A stretch of DNA of 64,000 nt, taken from contig CAJSYZ010000004.1 of the NCBI GenBank assembly GCA_910574455.1, positions 3,330,565-3,394,564 on the forward strand. The letters run 5' to 3'. The position numbers and the translations under genes are program-made. Within the stretch, counting starts at the first letter, position 1. Each line of letters begins with the position of its first letter. Shown in pieces: positions 23,432 through 32,387 of this stretch. The notes beneath the pieces were generated by a model. It ran no database searches. It was not told the DNA's origin and saw nothing but the letters and a program-made list of their open reading frames with translations. Origin of the DNA: Trichaptum fuscoviolaceum (Eukaryota; Basidiomycota; Agaricomycetes; Hymenochaetales; Trichaptaceae).

Positions 23432-23476
23432 CGACGTTGAACGCAAAAAGACGACGTCCACGCGCGTTCAACGTCG
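23432..23476. repeat. 13-base inverted repeat (hairpin) inside the transposon
   Basis: CGACGTTGAACGC at 23432-23444 is perfectly complementary to GCGTTCAACGTCG at 23464-23476, with a 19-base loop. Confidence 0.75.
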
Positions 23477-25189
23477 CCCGGAAGTTGCCGAATGTGGCAA
23501 CTGAAGCATCTCCAAGCACATTTCGTGCCCAGAAACACTTCAGCAGCACATCTGATACTCAGGCACGCTATGCGATATGCAAGTGCTGTACAATATACAT
23601 TGAGCCTGATTTTATTGGTATTTATTGTTTAGTCCGTTATGACTTGGTGAAGCAAACATTGATTCTACAAGTGATCATTTCACTTTTTCTGGAATAGAAT
23701 ATTTAATTGACCTTGTAAATTTGTGATCTCTTTTTCATTTAAGAGTAATCGTAAAATGGATGCAAATGCAAGAGGAATTAGAGTTGCAGGTGTGCTAGAA
23801 TGTAGTGATCTTGATTTCGAGCACTCGAATGCATGAGATCAAGCTAAACTCACCTGAAACCCACGGACCTCAACTACATTTGAGCACTGACAACAACTCC
23901 AGTTAGTGGAACTCCGTCAAAACTTCTAAAAAGGTCATTTATTATCTCTTCTTGAGTGTTACATATCTTGCAGAATTTATTAATGAGGGTAATGTATGTC
24001 TATTCAGTGAAGAACATGTAATGTGCATGATTTTATTCAAAAAGTACTAGTTTTGAGCATTGTTTAGATTCTATCGGAGTACTACAGTCTCTACACACTC
24101 TGAAACTTTTTTAGTGAGTATTAGTACACTTATATTAGATCTTCATGAAGTTTGAAAGACATCCATGCAAGCGCTATGCTTAAACAAATCAAAAACATAT
24201 GCATTAGCATGCATACAGGCTGCACTTCAGCACTCGCAGCTTATTTGTGAGCCCAATTTAGCCCATTATGTTCTGCAACTTCGCAGCTACACTCTATATT
24301 ATATCATTAAGATGTATAATGCATGTGCCTGATATAAAGCACAATACAAAGATGAGCAGTCAATATGTTTTGAATGCTCAAAAATTTAGAAAAGTAAAAC
24401 ATACCTAATTTGGACGCGCATTCTCACGTTTGGAGACAACGCGCGGCCTCGTCGCTGTCGTCGTTTGGGCCTTGCTCACTGTCTTACACTCCTCCTCCAC
24501 CCAATAAAAGAGCTTCGTATGAGCAAGCTCACTGCAAGTAAGTTTTATTAACCTTCTCTACTCTAATGCATGCTAATAGTTGTCTTTATTAGATGATATG
24601 GTAGCCGGTAGGCTCACCCATGCACCCAAGGTGCTGAAACAACTCATTCAGCGGCAATGAGCTTGCCAGGCCCCTTCAAATGCCCTCGCAACCTTGCAAG
24701 AAATCCGCGACAGAGGCTCTATCTTTGTCGGCACCTGTACCGCGAGGCCTCTCCAGCAGAGGCCAAGGATGCAATCAACCACCACTGGCACGTCGTGCAC
24801 GGCAGGAAGAGCGCAACGCACGAAATGTCCGCCTCGCGCGTCTTGGCGGTGAAGCGCGGCCGCGATGGGCTCTGCGGGAAGACGACTTCGAGGTGCAGAG
24901 TCACAGCAATAATGATGGCAAGGTGTGCTCCCGCTTCTCCTGCCTGCTGCTGAGACATCTGTCGTGGTCGGCGGTGTTGCCCCTTTCATGACACACGTTG
25001 TTGGACAAGTCTTTGACACCTTTGCTTGGTTATCCCTGACCAATGCAACGTCCCAGGACAAGTATGCGCTCCGCCATGATGTGGGCATCGCAGCTGTAGA
25101 ACTGGTTGCTCTTTCTGCCGGCACCATTGCACTATGTAGTAGATAATTTAATTTTACTATTGCAATATAATCTAAACATTAAATTACAT

Positions 25190-25562
25190 ATAATGCAAAA
25201 AAAACGAAGCCAAACGGACAAAATTTGAGCGAGACGGCCGTGCTCGCTGTCGGCGACGGCGAGCAAGGGTGTGGTGACGGCGACGACGCGTCGTGGGCGC
25301 GTGGGAGGCGCGGCGGCAAGGTCCGAGGCACGGCGCGCGCGCGCGACACGCAGGACAGACCCTTACGGCGGTCGCCGAGGCCAGCCCCCAGGGTCCTCGG
25401 TCAAGCTAGGCCCGGTGAGCAGGTCTGTGAACGACGAAGTCCCTTTTAACAGATGGGATGGCACACAGTATAGTAATATAGGCGTATCAGAACCTAGTTA
25501 GCCAGCAGCCTTGAGCCAAGGCTACCGGCTAATAAGGTTCTGGATACCGGGAGTCTTAGGTG
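25190..25562. repeat. right terminal inverted repeat
   Basis: Reverse-complement partner of 22149-22521, ending GAGTCTTAGGTG. Confidence 0.92.
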
Positions 25563-25570
25563 CTAATATT
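25563..25570. repeat. 8-base target-site duplication, right
   Basis: CTAATATT, identical to 22141-22148. Confidence 0.9.
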
Positions 25571-25978
25571 GTAAAACGGAGACGCGTCTTCCGGCGAGGG
25601 GAAGCTGCTATCTACAACCTGAAAGTAGTAGTGGGCCCTTGATAGGAGGCAACTTAAGGTTGCAGCGTGAAACTACATATATGTTGGAAATTGCGTCATA
25701 GATATAATCAATGCTACCAGGCCAGCCGTATGAAGTTCATCGCAAGAGTTAGTATATGAAAAGCACAACCTAGGTCATAATGTTTAGACGCTTTTGTCCA
25801 AGCTCATACTTCAGGCGAAAGCAAAGCTTTCCTCTTGTTCAGGCATGAGTTATGAGAAAGTAGAGCCATAGACCCGTAGAATAAAATGCCAACTAAAAGT
25901 AATACATAAATAAAATACAGATAGGTAGATATGATCGTACGGAGAAGAATACAGGGAACGGAAAATAGACAAGAGCCA

Positions 25979-26503
25979 TTATGAGCGCTCGCCACGGAGA
26001 CGACGAGCAAGAGCGAGATCCTTCGGCTGGATGGTGACACGCTTGGCGTGGATGGCGGCAAGGTTGGTGTCCTCGAAGAGCGAGACGAGGTATGCCTCGG
26101 CGGCCTCCTGGAGAGCCATGACGGCAGAGGATTGGAAGCGCAGGTCCGTCTGTACAATGAAGAGGTTAGCAAGTGTAATAAACCATTGACCAGAAAGTCA
26201 ACACACCTTGAAGTCCTGCGCGATTTCACGAACCAGACGCTGGAAGGGCAGCTTGCGGATGAGCAGCTCCGTGCTCTTCTGGTACCGACGGATCTCACGG
26301 AGAGCGACAGTTCCGGGCCTGAAGCGATGCGGCTTCTTCACACCACCCGTTGTCGCTGCTGCCGTCTTGCGTGCCTGCGACTTTGCCGCGAGCTGCTTGC
26401 GGGGAGCCTTGCCTGAACATCGAAGTTAGAAACCCGGAAGTGGCTGACGAAAAAGATACTCACCACCGGTGGACTTGCGGGCTGTTTGCTTGGTACGGGC
26501 CAT
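25979..26503 (-). CDS. histone H3
   Basis: Core nucleosome histone. Three exons (26503-26464, 26412-26207, 26149-25979) splice to 138 residues starting [20 protein letters not shown] and ending RRLRGERS. The histone fold is canonical ([55 protein letters not shown]). The tail carries [16 protein letters not shown] where the usual form is SKAARKSAPSTGG, so there are two extra residues around the K27 site and the protein is two longer than the standard 136 with Met. Introns are 51 and 57 bases. It is divergently paired with H4, with 325 bases between the start codons. Confidence 0.95.
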
Positions 26504-26828
26504 TGTTGTGTAGTGAGGTGTGAATGTGGTGGAGGCCGAACTTGGTTTGCGGGGCGAATGTGTAAGTGCTTTCCGGGCTCACTTAGCCCGACTCCTTATA
26601 TACCACCGCGTCCGCGTCGATCACGTGCGCGCCTCTCCGCGTCGAATTACCTTTGTTGTGCGTGAACCTTATTTACTGCGCACAGCCACTTGACCACGCT
26701 TCGCGGTATATAAGATACGACACAGTAACTGTTCCGTACAACACACTCTTCGCCTTCGTCCACCACTCGAGCGACTCAACAAAACACTTTTCTATCTTCC
26801 ACCACCCCCCAACAACTTCTAAATCAAC
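26504..26828. promoter_or_regulatory. divergent H3/H4 promoter
   Basis: Shared 325-base region between the two start codons. TATATAAG lies on the minus strand at 26602-26595, 92 bases from the H3 ATG, and on the plus strand at 26707-26714, 115 bases from the H4 ATG; both are preceded by GCGGT or GTGGT. A CACGTG palindrome is at 26622-26627 between them. Co-regulation in S phase is the usual reason for this arrangement. Confidence 0.75.
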
Positions 26829-27308
<480 letters not shown>

Positions 27309-27531
27309 TCTTTCTTCGTTGTCTTTTAGAGCTTGTATTTCATTATTTACCTATTTGTACGATTGTATTTGTAACGCATAATATCTTATTATCTCATCAC
27401 ATCGCAGTCAACAGATGAATAGGTCGGCAGTGCGTTAATGAAGTATCAAGTCACATTTTGACCTGGTGACATTTCAATTTTTCCATCTGAAGACCTGTTA
27501 GCTCATGTTCTGAACAGGGAATATGATTGCC

Positions 27532-29337
27532 TCACATCTTAACAGTTTTGTCCCGACCTCCGCTCACAACTTTGTCGGCCACGAAATCCACGCAATATAC
27601 CTCGTCTGTATGTCCGGGGAGGTCTGTCTTGATTTTGTATGTCTTGAGGTCCCAGAGCTTTTTGTCTGTTAGCTTCATGCAAACTGAGGATACGAGTTTT
27701 GCTAACCTTGAGCGTACTATCCTTGCTCGCACTCACAAGCAATCTCGAGTCCGCCGACCATGTGAGCCGGTACACGGCACCGACATGGCCCCTGAGCGTC
27801 GCAACGAATCTAAACAAGGTCAATCCATACTCACAGCTTTCATAAATTGAGGCGACTCACTTGCCAGTTCGTCCCTCCCATATCCGCACACTACTATCCC
27901 AGCTCGCACTCGCGGCCCACCGCCCGTCAGGACTAAACGCAACATGCGCAACCTGCTTCTGATGGCCCGTCAATCTTGTTAGGGGTTTTAGCTTACCCCC
28001 TCGACCAGCCGCTTGGTCCTTTCCCTCCTCCGATACTGTCACCGTGCCCGTTCTCCCAGGGAAGATCGACCAGAGGAAGAGAGTATGGTCGTCCGAGCCT
28101 GAGATCAATAGCTCAGGGACTGTAGACAGGAGGGCATTGTATCGTGCGAGTGCGGCGGCCTGTGCTTCATTATCGGTGGGGAACTTTTTCGTGGTGTGGT
28201 CAAAAGGACCAGTGCGGAGGACGAAGTCGGTGTTGAGAGCGAGTGTTGTTACCCAATGTGCGTGCTCTTTTAGTGTATGTAGTAGTTTGCCCTTTAGAGA
28301 GAAGCGATAAGCTCGAGAACAAGTGTCAGTGGTCTTTAAACGCACCCCATTCGGATCCCAGACTTTCACTGTCTGGTCGCTCGATGCAGTGTAAAGTACA
28401 CCCTTCCCGCCTACGCCGCCGCCTCCCCATTTTACACAATTAACGCTCGCTGCATGACCACCCAGGGTGAACTCCGCTCTCCGCTGCGAGACGTTCCACA
28501 CCCTAACCGTTCCGTCCTTGCTGGCACTCGCGAGCCTCGGATTCTCAGCATTGATATGTATCGGTTCCCATGCGAGGCTCATGATCCACTTTGTGTGCCC
28601 TTTCAGCGCGTCCCCGAAAGCCGTGCCAGTCTTCGGATCCCACAATCGTACATGGCCATCGTACCCACCCGACGCCAAGCGGCGCTCCCGTCCCTCCCAC
28701 TCAACACATAAGATCCAGCCAGAATGGCCTTTCAGGGTATGACTGGGTACCTCGGCGTTCAAATCCCATAGCCTCACTGTACAGTCTCCGGACCCCGTAG
28801 CGAGCGCATTGCCTGTAGGCGAGAACGACGCACAGAGTATGGGAGCGCTGTGTCCTGAAAGCGTAGACGAGCAGCGTGTTGCGGGTCTTACTCTGAATAC
28901 TGCTTGTGGGGAGCAGTAGACCGTGAGTTTGTCTTCAGCGGTGAAGTCGTATTTTGGGTTGGAGAGAATGTCGGCCTCGATCGATTTTGAGATTGTCACG
29001 CGTGTGGGAGCACTCGATGACCCATCTCTCGGAGGAGGTAAGGAAACATAGAATAGAAACGGTGTCGGTTCGTCATCCTTGGGCAAGTTATCAGATTTCG
29101 ATGGTTTTTGTAGTTATAGATAGTCCGTACTTTTGAAGTGAGTTTGTTCACTAATAGCTCGAGATCTTCTCTGCTCACGTTCGCTGGAAGCTGAACAACA
29201 GGCGCTAAGCTATTCCCATCGTCCTCAGATACAAACTGCACGACGATGTTTGGTGAAGGTGCTGGTTCAGGCTTCTCCGGCTCGGGAATGCCATGGTATA
29301 ACTTTGTGCGTTTCGGAGGTGGAAGCAGCGTCGCCAT
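27532..29337 (-). CDS. RSA4: NLE1/Rsa4 WD40 ribosome assembly factor
   Basis: WD40 protein needed for maturation of the pre-60S ribosomal subunit, where its N-terminal domain is bound by the AAA ATPase Rea1/Midasin (known for the family). Five exons: 29337-29131, 29077-28346, 28291-27861, 27809-27707 and 27657-27532, giving 532 residues (yeast 515). Residues about 28-115 form the NLE domain (VVQFVSEDDGNSLAPVVQLP, then FLFYVSLPPP). Eight WD repeats follow, for example HSAPILCASFSPTGNALATG, HSGWILCVEWEG, GHAASVNCVKWG, GHQKQVAHVAFSPDGRWAAS and GHTDEVYCVDFVADKVVSGG. The intron 28345-28292 is 54 bases without a stop, so reading through would insert 18 residues between WD blades; removing it gives the usual DPNG-GKLLHTL join. 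Ends at TGA 27534-27532. Confidence 0.92.
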
Positions 29338-29965
29338 GAAGAGATAATATTCCTAAGTTTCGTGGGCTCGATATACGTAGGAGTTCGAGCGGCGCACCAG
29401 CAATAAATTTCGTCAGTTCAACGATAATATTGGGTCTCGGTATCAGGCTCAGAACCTATGAAGAGAATTTAATGTGTTCAAGAGTTAAAGGTGTTCCATT
29501 CTAGTACTTCAAAACTTTCAATAACATTATATTTTACATAACTTCAAGCTAGTACTACTAAGTTACACTTTTAGTAACTGATAAACTTGAATATGCAGAA
29601 TAAGTTGGCATTCCAGATGGGCCACCACTGTGGCAAGCTCCCTGGCACGCTCTGGGTTATCAAGGGCTAGGGAGTTTCTTTGCTGACGACGGTTTCAAGC
29701 GACACGGAAATTGGACTGGGAAATAGGGCGTAGCGAATTGGGAAGGTAATAGGGGCAGTTTCCGTTCGAATGAGTAATCGCGCGTGCGAAATGCTGAAGG
29801 GAAGGTATCGTTAAACAACTTCAAATTAATGTGTAATTAAGTTCTTGAAAGAAAGTTATGTGTGTGTGGTGTAACGGTAACTAGCAGTTTTTTTTCGGTC
29901 AAAGCTGCGTGTTCGAGTCGCCTTCGAGTTCTTACTAGTAAATGTCACGGGGTCTTTTTTCTTTC
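29338..29965. other. intergenic between NLE1 and element-derived DNA
   Basis: AT-rich, no gene. TCCCTGGCACGC at 29639-29650 resembles the inverted terminal sequence TCCCCTGGCATG of the large element (see findings). The region holds the NLE1 promoter at its left side. Confidence 0.4.
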
Positions 29966-30200
29966 GGTCACCGACTTGCAGGACGATCACGTCCGTCCCC
30001 ATCTTCGCCTGGTATACGCGCGCAATGTCGCCGTTCCAGAAGCCGCGCACAATCTTCACCCATGAGCCTATTTGAAAGTCATGCTTTAACTGTCTGCGGC
30101 CTTCGATGAAGAGTCCGATGTCATCCGATTCATTCACAGACAGTCGGTACAAACGCCTATGGTCGTAGGCAGTCGATACCAGCGATACACGCGCTCGGCC
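29966..30200 (-). pseudogene. relic of the mobile NGN-KOW (Spt5-like) gene
   Basis: The minus strand encodes RARVSLVSTAYDHRRLYRLS and VKIVRGFWNGDIARVYQAKM, nearly the same as residues in the NGN-KOW gene at 41808-44547 (corresponding to about 42380-42600). The match covers the end of the NGN domain and the first KOW motif, then stops where the sequence turns into unrelated Lys-rich codons. No start, upstream exons or downstream KOWs are present. It differs from the full copies at several residues, so it is an older or different copy. Confidence 0.75.
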
Positions 30201-30414
30201 GGTCACGCAACATTGATTTCATACGGTTTAATTGAAATGAGTAGATGGCATATAGAGTTATTGTACAAAACCGTAATTTATGACTCATTCGAAACCGAGA
30301 CAAGGAGGGAAACACAATTTTTAAGGTGTTTTTTGACGAAGGGAAAAGGAGACAGATAACAGGGAAATGGAATGGGTTGCATGAACGACGTCTATTGATA
30401 TGGGTGAAATTGAG
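30201..30414. other. short non-coding spacer
   Basis: AT-rich 3' flank of the next minus-strand gene; nothing else seen. Confidence 0.4.
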
Positions 30415-31559
30415 TTATGCCTTCACCTTCTTCGCCATCTTCCTGTCGGAAACGGCGTCCTCGAACTTACGCTTCTCCTGAGAGCTCCTGACAGGCTTTC
30501 CGCGCTGAAGGATGTGGAGCTCCTGAATTTCGCACGTGAGCGCGAAGACGCGAGTACCAATCGCGAATGCTTGGAAGGTAAGGGATAGCCTGACGACAGA
30601 ACCGGGCAAGACGCGGCGGTAAAGTGAGGGCTTGATGGGAAGCCCGGCTTCGTCGTACGCTCGCAAGGCCTGCAGTTTGTGCGTCGCCTTCAGCACTTGC
30701 GCCTCCTTCTTCCAGGCCCTGCAAGCGGGATAGCCGTCGAAGGTGAACTCGTTGTGAACAGCCTTCGCTTTCTTGCCTTGGAGAGAGGCGATACGTTAGT
30801 AATGAAAAGCGACTACATGAAATTGACAGACCAGTAGTGACAAGGTTTTCCGACTCTGTGTCGGAAGTGGCTGATTGCGAGTGCTCTTCATTGTCGTCAT
30901 CGTCATCGTCGTCGTCCTCGCTATCGTCTGCTTGACGGTCCTGATGTTAATGTTAGTACAGACGACTGTGCAGTAGAATACTGATTGCTCACAACAAGGA
31001 GCTTGTGTCCGACGGAAAGGAAGTTGGAACCCTTGCTGAAAGGGAGACGGAACTCCGGTTTCTTCAGGGTCTTCTTGAAGACATCAAAGGAGCGTTCCTG
31101 CAGCTTCTTCACGTTGGAGACCAAGTGATCGTAGTCCTGATCGGAAACGACGTCCTGGAAGGCGCTACCGTCGCTGGCGTCTACACCGCAGATTAGGAAG
31201 CGAATCTGCGACTTGGACACGGGAACGGGAAACTGGTTAGTGATGCCAGGTCGACCCCAAGTGCCTTCGGGGTTGTACCAGCTGTTGTGGTCGAGTATCT
31301 TGGCGATCACGACGCCAGTCAGGGGAGTCTGAGCGTCGTCGCCAGTGGCCGTAGTGGAGACGAACTTGATTCTGGGCCCGGAGTGGAAGAGGGCTGTGTG
31401 CGACTCAGAGGAGAAGTTGAGGTTGCCTAAGTAGTTCGGGTGGTTGCGTGTGTCCTCGAGCAAAGTGCTGAGGTCGTCGGATGCATGAGCTAGGGCATTG
31501 GACACAGTGTGCTCGTCCTCAGAACCTTGTTCAAGGGCTGGAGTATAAGGTGTAGTCAT
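30415..31559 (-). CDS. unknown protein with acidic middle, possibly element-borne
   Basis: Three exons (31559-30993, 30940-30832, 30776-30415) join in frame to 345 residues. The N-terminal 190 residues form a folded-looking region (IKFVSTTATGDDAQTPLTGV, WGRPGITNQFPVPVSKSQIR). Residues about 190-225 are strongly acidic (QADDSEDDDDDDDDNEEH). The C-terminal 120 residues start KKAKAVHNEFTFDGYPACRA and contain GSVVRLSLTFQAFAIGTRVF, then a basic tail KRKFED...MAKKVKA like a nuclear signal. The C-terminal beta-rich stretch plus acidic segment recalls OB-fold single-strand DNA-binding proteins, but that is only an impression. It is divergent from the RepHel gene, 829 bases away, so it may belong to the same element. 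The right element copy leaves the window before this position, so this cannot be tested here. Confidence 0.7.
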
Positions 31560-32387
31560 GGCGAGTGTGTTGACCGAGTGCGCTTCGTAGACGTGAACGA
31601 GTGAGGGGAAACTGAGTGGAATCGAAAGAGAGGACTGCGCTTTTAAGCGTTGAGGGAAAGGCTGACTGGAAAGACGGAGTGAGAAGATGGTAGAGATCGA
31701 ACTCTGTAGAGTAAGTTCTGCGTATGTGAGACATGTCAGCAGCTACCAAGGCTAGTGCTAGTTGCAGGCAAGGCTTGGGATTGCAAGGAAACGCGCTGCA
31801 GCAATTCAGGCTGTCAGCGCATCAGAGTGTGCACGATCTGACGCGAGTGGTGATTGCGGGAGCGCTGAAGGCCGTGAGATCGGAGAAATCGATCTGGCGC
31901 AGGAGAGCGAACGGCTGCCGACGATAGCGTGGAGAAGGCGAAGGAGTGAGGGAAGATGTGCTGCAGCAGGACATTGTCGATCTTGCGAAGCAATTCATTA
32001 CTGGATGTACCCAGCGCCTGGAACGAGCGCCAAGTGCCCGGTTGCACGAATGTCGTGCGTTCTGGCGGACGTCGCGATCTTGTTCAGGCACAGAAGTAAG
32101 TGGGAGCGAGATCGCGCAAGCGCAGCGTGTTGCCCGACGCGCACGCGTAGAGCGGGGTCCGGGACCGTGGTCGTGTGTTAGATGTGGCGTCTAGATTTGA
32201 ATGAGATGAGATCGAGATCTGAGTTGGATACGGAATGACAGACCTAGGAACGTCGGCTGTACGACCACATTCTTACGGGTATTGGGACTCTCGCAGAGTT
32301 CACGGGACTGGCAGCATGTGGGGCAAGGTGCTTTGGAATTAGAGGGAGAATTAGGAAGAGGTCTGCGATTGTAGACCTCCGAAAGCA
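31560..32387. other. spacer between divergent unknown gene and RepHel
   Basis: No supported gene. From 32172 rightwards it is duplicated in inverted orientation at 64000 and downward. It presumably holds both promoters. Confidence 0.5.

Larger units (their letters stand above)
22149..25562. mobile_element. non-autonomous DNA transposon with 373-base TIRs
   Basis: A 3.4-kb element with long terminal inverted repeats beginning CACCTAAGACTCCCGG and an 8-base target-site duplication. The interior (22522-25189) is AT-rich with no frame over about 160 codons and no recognisable transposase, so it probably depends on an enzyme made elsewhere. Eight-base duplications fit hAT, Merlin or the KDZ group known in mushrooms; the long TIR is unusual for hAT. 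I do not assign a superfamily. An open frame at 24648-25127 (minus) is not recognised and could be captured host DNA. Confidence 0.88.

Noticed and set aside
29862..29935. tRNA-like sequence with an A-box-like TGGTGTAACGG and B-box-like GTGTTCGAGTC
   Set aside because: The acceptor stem does not pair, the T stem has a mismatch and the anticodon region is a T run; at best a decayed tRNA-derived piece.
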